Positions 13,294-26,554 of a stretch of DNA of 64,000 nt are shown here, one piece after another; positions within the stretch are counted from its first letter, which is position 1; each line of letters starts with the position of its first letter. Both the position numbers and the translations under genes were made by a program. The DNA is from Sapria himalayana (Eukaryota > Streptophyta > Magnoliopsida > Malpighiales > Rafflesiaceae): assembly GCA_029783825.1 (NCBI GenBank), contig JAREIK010001468.1:5365761-5429760 (forward strand), given 5' to 3'. The notes under the pieces were generated by a model. The model had not been told where the DNA came from, ran no database searches, and saw nothing but the letters and a program-made list of their open reading frames with translations.

Positions 13294-13599
13294 ATGTACT
13301 AATTGTTATAATTTAAGAAAATAAAAAATATACAAGAGATGAAAGATTATAAATAAATTGTAAAAAATAAAAATATATTAATATGTTATTTATAAAAAAT
13401 AAATTTTTAAACAAAATATTTTTTTATTTTTTATTTTTTTGAACGAAAATTTAATAGTCATCAAATTTCTGCCAAATAGTCATTGTATGAAATTCAAAAG
13501 CTTAGATTATTATTGTTTTATAAATTGTCATGGCCTACACAACAATGAGAAATCATTTTCATGTCAACCATAAGCAACCATTGTAAAATGATAACAAAT

Positions 13600-14215
13600 T
13601 TTAAATGTGGCATGGCCCAAGGCTTGTGCAACCTCAGCAAGGCACGAGCAATGCCTTGGGCATGCAAAGCAATGGTCAAAGAATGCTTTTGCATCATATT
13701 GTGTTATGTCTCATGTCAGGCTCAGGCTACCCACAACACTACCCACAAAAGATGACCCTAGACACATTTCAAGCCAAGTCAAGTCAACATTTATGGCCAA
13801 TATAATGCAAAAGATACAGCATGGCATGACTTAGCTTGCCAACCCAAGCTAACCTCAAACAAACCAATTTTGAATGGTTGTCACCCAGGCTAAACTGGGT
13901 TCAAGCCATAAATAGTGCATGGTCATGGTAGGTTTGCCACGACCCGACCCAACATGACATGACCCAAAATGATGATGACCAAAGCAACCAACAAGTCAAC
14001 ATATCATTCTAAGCTGCCTTTTTTAAAGTCATGCTGAAACGATAGCTCGAGTGGGTCTAAAAATTAGGTCGTGCAAGGTGTATCGCGTATGTTGCACACC
14101 TCTAGTTTGGGTCAGCTCATATCGAGTATGTTGCAGACCTGACAAATCCTAACTTGTCCAACGGGCCACTGGATCATGTCAGGCTACCTCTTTGTTGAAG
14201 CGTTACATGCCAACA
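13600..14215. mobile_element. GC-rich hAT-like terminal remnant
   Basis: A block rich in CATGGC, GGCACG and CCCAA motifs like the subterminal regions of the hAT elements here. It includes a possible right end (CACACCTCTA at about 14095-14104). A matching left end and target duplication are not clear. Overlapping frames of 64-75 codons are by-products of composition. Confidence 0.4.
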
Positions 14216-14239
14216 TAGCTCATCTTCCAAATCAATAAT

Positions 14240-14940
14240 ACCAACCTGAAACAAGTTATTTAACATTTCATCTTAAACCCACTTTATAGCTATTGCATAT
14301 TAATAATTTCTTTTATAGTAAAAAAAAGTCTAGCTCATATTAAAACCACTTTTAGATATCAATAAATATTTTTCTCTCTTCATAAAATTTAAATTAACAA
14401 TAAATAATAATATTTTAATACCACTTTTAAGAGTGTTGCTTATATTCTATTCCATTCTCCAAATTTATATCATTAATAATATCTCTCATAATCCTTATTA
14501 CTTTTTGTTAAATACTTATTTAAGTTTTAATTAATTATAATCAGTTTTTCATTTGATATTTTTCACTAATTCATTTATATCTTTTAAAATATTTGTTATT
14601 AATTATTTCACTTAATCTTATTTGTTAAGCATATATACTAATCACATCTAAGACCTTTTCACTTATTACAAGTTTGTTTGCTAAGATCTTACTATTAATT
14701 TTCTTAATTTCTACAATATTATTATTTAATCCTCTATCTATAATTATTTTGTCATTCCTGTTTGTCACTTTACACATATAAACTTATAGTCATCTATCAA
14801 TCAAAATTTATCTCTTTTAGATATTATCTTATGAATAACATATACCAATATGCGTTATAATATCATCTAACTTTATGCTCTTATTATTTAATGACATAAT
14901 ATTCCAAGAAAATTTACTAAAAATACTAATTTGAGCTAGT
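14240..14940 (-). pseudogene. LINE (non-LTR retrotransposon) endonuclease remnant
   Basis: Minus-strand frames read SWNIMSLNNKSIKLDDIITH, later DDYKF, then IIIDRGLNNNIVEIKKI, SKILANKLVISEKVLDVISI and finally MKREKYLLISKSGFNMS. These follow, in order, the endonuclease/exonuclease/phosphatase domain of plant LINEs (GTWN...LTGKS.E.VD.M..R; DGYKL; GVGIIVD..LK..VVEVKR; RI..IKLV; VISAYAPQ; FMKREEHLITFKSG). Stops and frameshifts are frequent. No reverse transcriptase was recognised further along, so the copy is truncated. Confidence 0.7.
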
Positions 14941-15959
14941 TTTTTTCTCTTGTACATCTAAAAAGATGTGGGAATCCTTCTATTTGTAAATATGTTAAGG
15001 CGACATCATAACGACTACTTGTAGTGTCTCACCAAGGTCCTTGACAAGTCGTTCTACTCAAACAAAATGGCAAAATGAAGGCTACTACATCAACAAAAAA
15101 CCAACAAGATCCAAGTATGATATTTTATTAGATATGAAAAATATGATGAGTGATGGATAAAAAGAAATGATTTACATAGGCACCCTAATGATTAAATTGA
15201 TTTGATTTTCTAGGAAAAAATAGTGAGAGGGTTAATGCATCCATATTGGTATGTTCATCAAAAAATCTTCTAATAACCAAAACTTATGAGTAAATAATAC
15301 TATTTTCCAATTTCATCAACCTAAAATTTATCCTTATAACCACTAAAATGACAAAACTAAGAAAAAAAAAACATATAATGAAAATTTTAATTATAAGATA
15401 AAAAAAATTAGAAATTAAATAGATCTCATGATAATGAAATATACTATATATCAACACAAGACATTGAATCAGGCTCACGTTAACACCCCTATAACCTTAT
15501 ATAACAAAATTAGTGTTGTTAATAATTCCAAAAAAGGATGTTCAACTAAATAGATTTACCAAAAATAAAAAAAAGGGACAGAATTAAATGCAATATGACA
15601 AGATAATTGTTTGGATCCATGTGGCATCGAAATTTAAGTTACAAAAATATGCAATAATGTAACATTCTTATGTAGCTATGATCTAGTGACAAATATGGTA
15701 AAGACTTGATGCATGATGAAGAAAAAATTAAAACCACCAAAATATTTCAAGCAAAAGATACAAAAATAGTGCCCCACTCTCAAGCAAGCTAATAAGGATG
15801 TTGGGATCCATGATACAAAAACTCTCGATGTCACTAAGAGGTTCTTTAGGACATAAGTGTAAGATTCTATATTTTTTCAATTAAATAAACTCTCTACACT
15901 AACATGAGAGAAATGATCCAATGCAAACTATGTCGTAGGTGGAAATCAACTATGATATG
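14941..15959. other. Unassigned, possibly includes the start of the copia LTR at right
   Basis: The part at 14990-15060 may continue the LINE 5' region. From about 15600 the sequence is somewhat less AT-rich and may be the upstream (U3) part of the copia 5' LTR at 15960-16150, but I could not match it to the 3' LTR. Confidence 0.35.
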
Positions 15960-16150
15960 ATATATGAAGATGCATCTTACCCGCATTGCTCATCCATGTT
16001 AAGTACTTTACTCATCTATAAAAGAGTATATCCACTTCTCTTGCATTCATATCAATCTATAGTATTATTAGCCTATATTTTATTTTATTATCTAGTTCAT
16101 TATATTAATGTTGTATAATTTTTTATTTAAAAAATTATAATTAGTACATA
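15960..16150 (+). repeat. 5' LTR (3' portion) of copia element 3
   Basis: Shares a segment with 19840-20030: ...CTCATCTATAAAAGAGTAT... against ...CTCATCTATAAAAAAGTAT..., followed in both by a long T-rich stretch and TCTA(A/G)TTCATTAT. The CTATAAAA(G/A)AGTAT motif is a plausible TATA box of the LTR promoter. A decayed primer site TGGTATATTTA may lie just downstream at about 16166. Confidence 0.55.
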
Positions 16151-16189
16151 CCTAAAAAACAATGTTGGTATATTTAACATAAATAGTTA

Positions 16190-17721
16190 TTACTAAACTC
16201 ATGTATTATTCACAACTCATTTAAAATAAATAATAATAAAATTAAAAATTAAAAAATTCAACAAAAATAATTTCGAATTATGAAAGATGAAGATAAAATC
16301 TATCTTAAGAAATAAAATTTACTTATAAAGAATTGGAAAGGGGACAAAAAAACTAAATATAAAAAAATAAGATGAAATAAATGGCAATACTATTGTAAGT
16401 TTGTGATTAGTATTAATAAATGATTTATTATCAACTATATCCAGATTATAGTCAGCGAAAATATTTAGAATACTTTAATAAATAAATATGAAATCAAATC
16501 ATTACATAACAAAATCTCGCTAAAAAGAGCTATACAATCTTCAAATGTCTGAATCTAATTTATATGATCATATCAACATAAATATATCAAATAATATTAT
16601 GGGAACAAATTTAGTCTTTAATATAATTGTTGCTACAGCATGAGGAAGAAAGTAGCATAAAAAAGATATATATATTTCTCTCATGAAACTAAGATTTTGA
16701 TTATGTTTATCAGAAGATCGATGAAACATGACTCAACTTGGAGTCAAAATAAAAATGGAGATAAGATATTAGGTAAAAAGACTAAAATATTATCATCATG
16801 AAAAGCAATGGCATATATAAAAAATTGATATTATAAAAAAGTGATAGAGAAAAAAATTAAAAGAAAATAAAAAATTTATATGGCAAGCACTCCAAATAAT
16901 AGTGAAAATTTATACAGTAACATAATAATAATTGAAGAAAAGGAAAATTTTATTGATACCTAATTGATAAATGTAAGAGCAACATGACATATTAGTTCAC
17001 AAAAAAAATGATTTCATCAATATAAACTTATCCCGAGATGATGTGTTCATGATAGATAATTATACCTTAGAAATAACTAGTATTAATACTATCAACATTA
17101 AGATGTATGATTTATATTATATATCATCTAAGGACTAACGCATGCAAAAAATCTAAAAAAATATATTTTTTCTTTGGGATAATTATATAATGATGAGTGT
17201 AAGATTCATATTTAAAATATGATCATAAAAATAATCAAATAAATATTTATAGTGATGAAAGCACAAAAAATAATTTAGTTTTATATATGCTTAGAAGAGA
17301 AACATAATACAAAATAAAAATATATATGATGTTAATAAGTTCGATAGAATAATTATCAATAATATGATGTTGTAGACTTGATCATATGTTAGAATAATAT
17401 TTGAAAATTCTTACTAAACAAGATATTCTTCTAAGGCTCAAAAAAATTTTGTGATTCTTTTGTGAGTATTGTATAACTAGTAAGCAATATAAATTAAAAT
17501 TCAATAGTTCTAATTCAATAAATAAATATATCTTGTAACTAATTCATTATGATATTTGGAATGTACTAGTTTTATCACTAAAAGGTACAGGATACTATGT
17601 ATATTTTATTAATAATTATTCTATAAGATATTAAGTGCATCCAATTAAAAAGAAGACAAATATATTTTCATTTTTTTAAATATTTAAAATTTAAGTACAA
17701 CTTAAATATGAAAAAAAATCA

Positions 17722-17764
<43 letters not shown>

Positions 17765-19612
17765 TATTAAATTTGATACCTTCTATTAATAAGAAGACAT
17801 CAAAAAATAATACACAGTGGTATATACTCCACAACAAATAAAGAAGCAAAACAAATTAACAAAATTTTATTAAAACAAACAAGAATAATATTAAGAATTA
17901 CGAGGATAGCCAAGTTATTTTGGGTTGAATGAGCCAAAACTATTTGTTTGTGATTAATCGATTAATATCAATTATAATTAACTTAAGACATTGAAAAAAA
18001 TATGTAATAAGCCAATTGATAATTCTCACTTACATTCATTCAAAAATCTTGTGCGTATTAAATAAAATACACAATAAACATCAAAACTATATTTAAAATT
18101 CAAAAAACACAAACAATTATGATATGTTAATAAAGTAAAGAAATATCACTTGTGATTTGCAAAATCTAACTATTCATAAGCTTATCATCAACATGAATAT
18201 CATATTTAGAAAATATATATTAGAAAATAAAAAAAAGCTAACACAAATAATATTAGTTTTTTTTAGAAACAAACATACAAAACATGAATTAATAGATTAT
18301 AAATAATAAATATTAAATAACTCTGAGATATTTGAGATATAACAATCAACTAGTAAGAAGAGAAATAAACTTAACACTATGAGTATATTATGAAAAAAAA
18401 TATTGCATACTATCTAATAAAAAATAATGAAAAATCATTAATTTTCCATAAGACTACAAAAAACTAATAAATTTCTCTTTGAATGACAACAACCCAAAGA
18501 GAAATAGAAGCTCTCCATAACCAAGACAGGTAATTTTTAATTGCTACCACGAAAAAGAAAAATTATTAAAAAAATAAGCCTACAAGATCAAGTATAATAA
18601 TAATAATAATGAATAAAGTGGTATCGTACATAATTGATAATAATAGAACATGCTTAAAAAAAAGCAATCAACTTCAACAGAATATTATCTCCTACTATTT
18701 AACTTATAACAATTCAAATGGTCCTGATGATGTATGTTACATATGCTTTATAATTATAATAATTAGATATAAAATTGTATCCCTTCATAGAAAAGTTAAA
18801 AAATATATATATGTTATGACTAGAATATTTTTACGAAAAAAAAAAGATTAATTTGAAGATTAAACAAAATACTATTTATTCTCAAACAAGTACTTAAATA
18901 CTAGCATATGAGATTTGATTTATTCATCTTGAATCTTAAATACAATAGACTATATTAAGATCCTTATGCATATTATAAGAGATTTTGATATTATGATTTC
19001 ATTATCATTTATCAATAATTGAAGATATATTTGAGAAAATAATTTGATATAAAAAAATTAGGATCAACAAATAAAATTGTAGATATACAAATTTATCAAA
19101 TTTGAAATAAAATGAAAATTTGACTTTCACAAAATAATTATATTAATATATAATTTTGTGACACTTCAATATGCAAAATTATAAATCAATTTCTATTTTT
19201 ATTCTTAGTAATTTCAAGTTACCGGCAAACATGAGTCCTAGTAATAAAGTAAATATGATATAAATATCTCAAATATCATATGCATCGTCTATTTGTAGTT
19301 TAATATTTGTTATGAATTATACAAGATCAAATATTATGCAAATAATAAGAGTTGTTAATCAAAACATTATGAATCCTAATAAAAAATATTAAAATATTGT
19401 AAAAAGAATTTTAAGACAAATTAACAATACCTCAGATATTATAATATGCTATGAAGATTCAGACCTTAATATAAAATATTTTGATAATTCAAACTGTGCA
19501 AGTGGATATTAGCAATAGCAATCCAACCATCAATTATGTGTTTACATTTACTAGAAGAGATTTGAGCTTGATTTCAAAATTATAATTTATCATATCTATT
19601 TTATGACATAGG

Positions 19613-19649
<37 letters not shown>

Positions 19650-19700
19650 TGCTATATAAACTAGTATGAATATACAACAAATTTGAAAATAAAAATGAAT
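16190..19700 (+). pseudogene. Copia element 3 gag-pol remnant
   Basis: Plus-strand frames, heavily broken, show copia landmarks in order. Near 16990-17260 is the protease and gag-pre-integrase stretch (WHISSQ, FHQYKLIPR, then FSLGQLYNDECKIHIQN), equivalent to the family's WHISSQREWFHQYE and LLSLGQLD..GCKI. Near 17920-18150 is integrase-like sequence (AK.FW.E.AKT). Near 19500-19590 is the RNase H stretch before the second LTR. An (AT)n run interrupts the coding DNA at about 17729 and another at 19615. It lies in the C3HC intron, antisense to the gene, a few hundred bases from exon 1. Confidence 0.65.
17727..17762. repeat. (AT)n microsatellite
   Basis: Uninterrupted AT dinucleotide run inside the copia integrase remnant. 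Similar runs occur at 19615-19645, 20758-20776, 21914-21942, 30259-30280, 58830-58860 and 60507-60538. Confidence 0.95.
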
Positions 19701-19839
19701 ATACAAAAAATTCATACATACTACCAAAATTGTTAAAGAAATACAAGTTCATATGATGTCAATTCACTATTTGATTATTAATAACATAAGCAACACGTAG
19801 AATATAAATTTAAGTAAGGTAATGTGAAATGTGAAAGTC

Positions 19840-20030
19840 AATTCACCTGGCCTACAGTGCATATTCATTTTGAGCACTCTCTTTGCTCATCTATAAAAAA
19901 GTATTTCACATTTTCTTATAATTATCTCGATCCCAAATATCATTAGTTTTTATTTTTTTCTATTGTCTAATTCATTATGTTGTTACTTTAAATTTAATAT
20001 TTCAAGTTATTGTTTAGTATTTTATTTTCA
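19840..20030 (+). repeat. 3' LTR (3' portion) of copia element 3
   Basis: Partner of 15960-16150, with the same CTCATCTATAAAA box and following T-rich stretch. The divergence of the two LTRs, clear by eye, indicates an old insertion. Immediately downstream (20092-20132 and 20210-20250) a motif of about 40 bases containing CTCATAAAT and TTTAATTGAACAT is duplicated. Confidence 0.55.
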
Positions 20031-20431
20031 TTAATAAACTAATCATGTTTCCTGTGCACATCCACAAGATCACGGACATTTAAATAAACAAATACTCATA
20101 AATAAACATTATGCCTGTTTAATTGAACATTTTCACATTTTTAGTGATTTATTTATTTATCATGTTTAGTGTTTTATTTTCACATTTTCTTATGATCATC
20201 TCGATCCCAAATACTCATAAATTACCATTACGCCATTTTAATTGAACATCTGGTAGATCGTACAGTATAGCCCGTCCACTGCGTGGACATGAAAATATCT
20301 TACGAATGAGATGAATCTAATCGAATCAGTAAACGTACGTCTGAGAAAAATTATCTAATACTTAATAATCTTTCTCGTGTTTGACAGAAATCGAGAACCG
20401 AACACAGTAAAACATTTAGTAAAAAAAAAAC

Positions 20432-20514
20432 CTTGGGGATCGAGATGCAAGTTTAGGAGCGACGTATAGCTTATCCATTATCGCTTTAAACCTTTTACGA
20501 GGGTCCTCTGCCAT
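20432..20514 (-). CDS. C3HC-type zinc-finger (NIPA-like) protein, exon 1
   Basis: ATG at 20514-20512 opens MAEDPRKRFKAIMDKLYVAP and continues KLASRSP, then a split Arg codon. This resembles the start of plant C3HC/NIPA-like proteins, which I recall as short acidic-basic leaders of the form ..EKRF..IMDKLF.APK. The donor AAG|GTTTTT leaves two bases (AG) of a codon; the first base of exon 2 (A, 3537) completes AGA, in the exact frame that encodes the zinc-finger approach there. A second in-frame ATG five codons upstream (20529-20527, adding MTSHS) could be used instead. The exon is unbroken. It stands alone: the next exon is almost 17 kb away. Confidence 0.75.
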
Positions 20515-20529
20515 GCTATGGCTGGTCAT

Positions 20530-20720
20530 GGCGCCAATTTATGTGATTTTTTGTTCGATTTCGTGTTTGCTGAAGACTGAAATTGAAACACACACTTCTT
20601 TGTTCTTTCCTCAACTCCATGTTCATGCACGAAAAGGAAATAATAGAAATAAAAATAAACAATGTTTAGTGGCCGAACCAGCGACGAACCGCTATCGAAC
20701 CAATCTCATCATAAATATAT
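20530..20720 (-). promoter_or_regulatory. Putative 5' UTR and proximal promoter of the C3HC gene
   Basis: The DNA just upstream (minus strand) of the ATG is less AT-rich than its surroundings and not transposon-like. It holds a TTTATTTTTATTTC stretch and a GGTTCG-rich block (20670-20705). No definite TATA box or transcription start can be fixed. Confidence 0.35.
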
Positions 20721-20739
20721 TTTCATATATTATTTAATT

Positions 20740-21908
20740 TTTAATAATTAAAATATTAATATATATATATATATATACATAGACAAAAATATCAGTAAAT
20801 ATAAATATGTTGTACTTGAATTTTATATATAGGCAAATTATTATATTATTTAAGATTAATTAATATATCAATAATATATTAATGAAAATATAAAAATTAT
20901 TTAAGATTATAAAAATATTAGGTTTAACTTTTAAAAATAATAAAATATACATTCTATTATTTTGTAATTATAATTTATGTACAATTTATTTAATTTAAAT
21001 ACTTTAATTAGTATAAAATATATTATTTTTATAATATTTATATTTTTTATAATTAAATATCATATCAATAATATAAAAAGTATTTAGAATATTATAATGA
21101 TAGTCTGCTAATTTTTAGTAATTAATTAAATAAAATATAAAAATAATTATGGTTAATTAATTTATTAGAATACTAATAATTAATAATTGAGTAGCTCATG
21201 CAATGAATTAATTTTTAAGATGGACAAGTGTGGGATTGAATGGTTTTCCAGAATGTATGTGCAAATATATTAACTAGGGGTCGAGTAACTAACATGATAA
21301 TATGGTTATTTTTCAACCCTCGGGTTAATAGTTTAATTTTGATTTTCAATCAATGACTTAATTTTTAAATTGGGTGCATGTGAACAGGGCTGGTTAACTC
21401 AGAATAACTTGGTTCACATTCGACTAGTTCATAGTGGTCATGGATACCGAGCCAATTGACCGAATCAGATTGATCCGGTGATCAATTGATGGTCAGACTG
21501 GGCCATCAGGTACCTCACCCATGATAATAATTATATTTTATATTTAGGTATCCAAATTTAAAATATTTTTGGTATCTAGCCCGCTTTTTTTTTTTACATT
21601 TTAGGCATCAAAACAAAAAATGATTATGATTTTAAGCTTTAAAATAATTTATTATCATTTTACCTCTTTGCATGTCATGTTAAGAAAAAAACACTTGGCA
21701 TTAAAAAAAAAAGATAAAAAAGGTATAATTAGAATAGATCCATATTTTTTTTAAAATACAATAAGTCTATGTGTCAATTTGAGAGGGATATGACTTGCAT
21801 TTCTCTAAAATAAAAAAAAAAATTGAGTGTGGGTCAAATGCCTACCCAATTCGACCCATTAACTTTTTTAAAATCATTTTTTTTTTGTTTATTTTTATTT
21901 TTCTTATT

Positions 21909-21940
<32 letters not shown>
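20740..21940. other. Intergenic AT-rich DNA with a GC-richer patch
   Basis: Mostly A/T, with (AT)n at 20758 and 21914. At 21380-21510 there is a patch with repeated TTGACC/GGTCA and CAATTGA motifs, possibly old transposon DNA. No gene is recognised. Confidence 0.4.
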
Positions 21941-21946
<6 letters not shown>

Positions 21947-22437
21947 CTCTGCCCAATATAGATAGATCATTTTCTTTTTTATTGTTTTTTTTTTTTAAGT
22001 GTTAAGCACGGTAGACTATGAATGTGATCTAAAATTCAATGTTCTAATTTTTTCAAAAAACAATAAAATAACAAAAAAAATTATGAAAATTAGAACATGG
22101 TGCCCTCTCAAAAAGTGAATGCCCCATCAAAATCAATTTTAAAAGAAAAAAAAAAATTGCATTGCATTTGTTGTTTTTTGTGTGTTATAGAAGAGTGTTT
22201 TTTTTTTTATTATTCTTTGGGTTTATGTGTGGTGTCTTTTTTCTCCATTGAGAATGAGAGTTTTTTGAATAAGAAAATGATTGTGGCTTTTTTATCTCTT
22301 CTTTTTTATATATATGTTAGATATTAATTCATGTGAAATTTTATATATTTGAAGCTAAGTTTTTTTTTCATATTCTCCTATTGGTACATTAGGTTTTGTT
22401 GTCTAGATGAATAAATATAATGTTTGTTTATAGTTTG

Positions 22438-22486
<49 letters not shown>

Positions 22487-23046
22487 TTATATAATATAGT
22501 ATTCACGCAATATGCAATGTATATATTACTATTATTTTATAATTTGTATAGTGGGTACAAATTATATAACTTTTTGATCATAGAGATGGTGTTATATGTA
22601 GTTCATTGTGTGAGTGTTGTATTTGTTTTGTTCGTGTGCAAAATTATGTGCTATGAGGAATTAGAACTTTGACAATATTTTAATATTTGAAAAGTTACTA
22701 ATAGAATTTTCTCGTTAGTTTAGCATTCAAGACACAACTATATTATTGATTATGAGCCATGAATCTCACGAACCAACGCTATCACTTAAAAAATAATGCA
22801 GAGAAAGAAATAGGGCATTTATCCCAAAATCCCAAAATAGCGTGGTGTTTTGTGTTTTGTGGACTTCATGTATGTGTGAAGAAGCCTTTACGACACATAT
22901 TGATCGATTTAGCATTATTATATCTTGGACTATGTTTCCATTGTATTTGAATTTTTCAAAATTGTTATTTTGAGATTTCTCACTTTTGAGTTATTTTAAT
23001 TTTAAGTTCAGTTATTTAAATAACCAATTAGTTTTTCAAATATTAA
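21941..23046 (+). repeat. 5' LTR of copia element 1
   Basis: Matches the 3' LTR in order along its length: a (GT)n-bearing part, GTTATGTGCTATGAGGAAT.AGAA.CTTTGACAAT, CGATCACCT/CTATCACTT, and TGTGTGAAGAAG against TGTGTAAAGAAG. The (GT)n run at 22441-22484 is much longer than the matching run in the 3' LTR. Confidence 0.75.
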
Positions 23047-23289
23047 TGGTTTCAAATAAATCACAATACATACATCCAATTACCAATAAATTAGTATCAA
23101 AATAATGTTTAGATATCACCCAAAAAGTGGTGTCTGAATATCTATGAAAGATGATATTCTTCATCGATACTAAGATGATAGCTAATCTATTAATTATTCG
23201 TTATCATTATATTGATATCCAATCATTCAGATATCAATATAGTAATTTTAGAATTTGTACAATTTTTGGAACATTTTTGTTCATGTTGG

Positions 23290-25760
23290 TTATTGGTGAT
23301 ACATATTATTATTTGTCATAATGAAGAATCATTCTATTATAATAAAGTTAATTGGGATAAATTATTCTATTTGGAAAAATAGAATAAATGACTAACTCAT
23401 TGTCAAATAATCATATGGCCAATGAGAAATAAGGAAAAACCTAAAAAAATAGTAGAGCATAATGGGAAGATATGTATTATAGGGTTATCTTCTTATTTAA
23501 CAAATGTATAAGTCATAATACTTATCAACATGTTGATGAAATAAAGGTAAAAAAACTATGTGAGAAATTAGAGTTTATGTTCAAAAAATATATTTATATA
23601 AATTAAACATTAATGATTAAATATTTAGCTAATATGAAATTCAAGGATGATAGTTTAGTATTGACACACATCAATATCTTTTAAGGGCTAGTTAATATGC
23701 TTTCATTTATGAAAAAAATATTGGAAAATGAGCCACTAGCTTGTCTAATGTTGAGCTCGCTTTCTAATAATTGGGATAATTTTGTTATTTCCCCAAGCAT
23801 GTCACTATTCAGAAGTGTTATCAATTATGTAAATGCACATTGTCTCATAAAACTTATTATTTGTAGAATCAATGAGAAATGAGAAGAGACAAATTTTTAA
23901 TGGTATTCTCATTTTTGATAGACATGGTATGAGCACCATAAGGAACATACAACTAGCCAGAAAAACTCATTTTTACAAATGCAAGTCACAAGTAGAAAAA
24001 TAGTCAAATATTATCATTGTAATAAGATAGGACACATGAAAAAAAAACTATTATTCTTGGAAATGACTATAACAATAATGCATGAGAGGAGACATGGCTG
24101 AGTGAGAGACCAATATCACCTCGGAAGGTGACTTGATATTAGTTAGCAATCTTAATTCCACTAATATAGTATATCAAGGTGGTGATTTGGTTATAAACTT
24201 ACTAGCATCATTTTATATTATCCTACACATTAAATTCCTTACTAGGTAATTATGGCATAGTAAAGGTGGATATAGTGGGACATCATATATTTTAGGCATG
24301 GAAGACATTTGTCTATGGATACAGACATGACATTAGTTGATGCTTAGAGATGTCTAGTATATACCAAATATTCATGTGAACATAATGATTATTAAAATAT
24401 TATATGACATGAGATATCTCAGTCAATTTAGTGATGTTCGATGGAATCTGATCAAAGATACATTAGTCATTGTGAGAGATAAGAAGAATAATACTTTACA
24501 CACCACTTAGGTAAGAGTGACTAATATCATATAAATATTGTTCAACAAAACAAAAATATTGATTTATGGCACATGAGACTCGATCACGTGCAAGAAAAGG
24601 GCCTTCAGCTTATAGTTAGAAGAAAAATCTCTCCATTTTTGACTATATCCTATGTAATGTTATAATAAATTATATTTATTTATTGAATCTCATGACAAAC
24701 TTAGGCTCGGTCCATAGTTAGAAGAAAAGGGCCTTCAGCTTGTAGGATACATTCTGTGACTATTCTGTATTTGTTAGTTGATACATGACAAACTAATACT
24801 TTTATTATAAATTGATAACATGTTGATCATTGGCCATAATAGAGAACATATTTAAAGGGTTATGAAAGAGCAAGGAAAAGTAATTTATATGAAAAACTTA
24901 GGCTTGGTCCGACATATTTTAGGGATGAGTGTCATATGAGATAGGCCTTCTAGGCGTGTGAGAGTATTTTAAGATTTATAAATCAGAAAAGGTCTTGAGG
25001 GATTTTTCATGAGAGAGACTAAGTCGGTCTTAGCCAAATATTTTAAGTTGAGCAGTGAGCATAGTCCCAAGACAAAAATTGAAAGGAGATACATGAATCT
25101 TGTCTTTTATGCCTCAGTAGTTGGCAATGTTATGTAAGTTATACTTTGGATTAGAATGGATATAGCACACATTGTCATCATTACCGGTCTTTGACTTTCA
25201 AACTCGACTAGATATTATTGGGCTATAGTGAAACCTATCTTGAAATAGTTACGAGGGACTTCTCATCTATCTTTTTACTCGAGTAGATTAAAACTCTTGC
25301 TTCTTAGATACAATGATTTTGATATGGTTAGTGATTTAGATTCACATAAATCCACCACAAATTATCTAATAACAGTTTGAGGGGGAATTGTATTCATGCA
25401 ATTCAAGTTGTATAAGTACGTAATAATATTAATTACTAAGGTCAAGTTCATTAAAACTAGTAAAATTTGCAAAGAAACATTATGGATCAAATGGTATAAT
25501 TGATTCTAATATATATGACAGAATATCTACATTATATAGTTCATAATCATAGTGTTATATATCTCTTTAAATATTCAACCTTTTATAGTTGGTTGAAACA
25601 CATCGATGAGTGGCATCATTGGATATAAGATGTATTAGATGAAAAGTGAATTTTGCTTGAAAATGTACATGCACAAAAATATCATTGATATATTCAATAA
25701 ATCATAATCATCGACAAAGTTTAATTTTTTAAGTAACATGCTTATATGTGTCACCCCACA
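23290..25760 (+). pseudogene. Copia element 1 gag-pol remnant
   Basis: Plus-strand landmarks in order: gag start (INYSIWKNRIND, about 23350), gag body (LACLMLSSLSNNWDNFVIS, 23737-23793), zinc knuckle (YHCNKIGHMKKK, about 24012), protease and gag-pre-integrase (VNIMIIKILYDMRYLSQFSD then LWHMRLDHV, 24370-24580), the DIAH block after reverse transcriptase (about 25155), and the RNase H stretch to about 25690. Integrase and most of the reverse transcriptase are missing, so there is an internal deletion near 24880-25080 as well as many stops. Confidence 0.75.
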
Positions 25761-25779
25761 TGGGATATAAGGAGATATT

Positions 25780-26285
25780 TGTTGAGTCTCCCCAAGCCTA
25801 TAGTTGGACAATGAGTGTCTTTTTTATTGTTTTTTTTTTTTTTTTTGAAAGCATGAAGCATGATTGACCAACAATATGGGATAAAATCCAACATTTTGAT
25901 TTTTTTCAAAAAAATTTAAAAAACAAAAAAAAAATTGTAGCAATGGGAACATTTTCATATTTATAGAAGGGCACGAGTGGTACCCTCTCAAATGGAGGAG
26001 GACCCAATCCAAATCTCGTTTAAATGAAAAGAAAAAAGCATTGTTGATTGGCAATTTTTTGTGTGTTTTAGATTATTTTTTTCTTCGGTGTGTTGTATTC
26101 TTTAGTATTGAGTTCCATATTAATACATACACAACTATCCAAATTAATACATTTTTTTTGTTAGTTTATAGCTTGTACAATGTGTGTGTGCATATTACAC
26201 AAAATAGTATTTATATAATGTGTAGTGTATATATTAGTGTTAGTGTATATATTAGTGTTAGTTTGTTACACTATAATTATATAAT
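25780..26285 (+). repeat. 3' LTR of copia element 1, left part
   Basis: Corresponds to the first half of the 5' LTR (CCCTCTCAAA...; TTTTTTGTGTGTTTTAGA against TTTTTTGTGTGTTATAGA). It stops at the hAT insertion. It carries an 18-base tandem duplication (AGTGTATATATTAGTGTT) at about 26224-26262. Confidence 0.75.
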
Positions 26286-26554
26286 GTGGCCAAGGCAAAG
26301 CTTGCAGCATGGCTCAAAATAGTTATGTCGGTCTCATCTTGGCATGGTTCAAAACTATGCTTGAAACACAATTTTATCAGCTAATGGCATGGATCGTGCC
26401 ATGCTAGACCAAGGCTAACTATGCCCCATGTCAGGCCAGGCATGAAGTCCACAAGCAAAGTGAGTCAATGACTAAGTATAGATCATTAGTCATGGGTCAT
26501 TATAGGGTTAAAAAAAACTAGCATCTTGGTCATGACAACTATCCATTATGTTTA

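Larger units (their letters stand above)
3538..20431 (-). other. Giant transposon-filled intron 1 of the C3HC gene
   Basis: Inferred from the two phase-matched exons. Its donor is AAG|GTTTTT (GT at 20431-20430) and its acceptor is TTTCAG (3540-3538), both minus strand. The length is about 16.9 kb. It contains copia, hAT, MITE and LINE remnants listed separately, in both orientations, and no other recognisable host exon. Confidence 0.7.
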
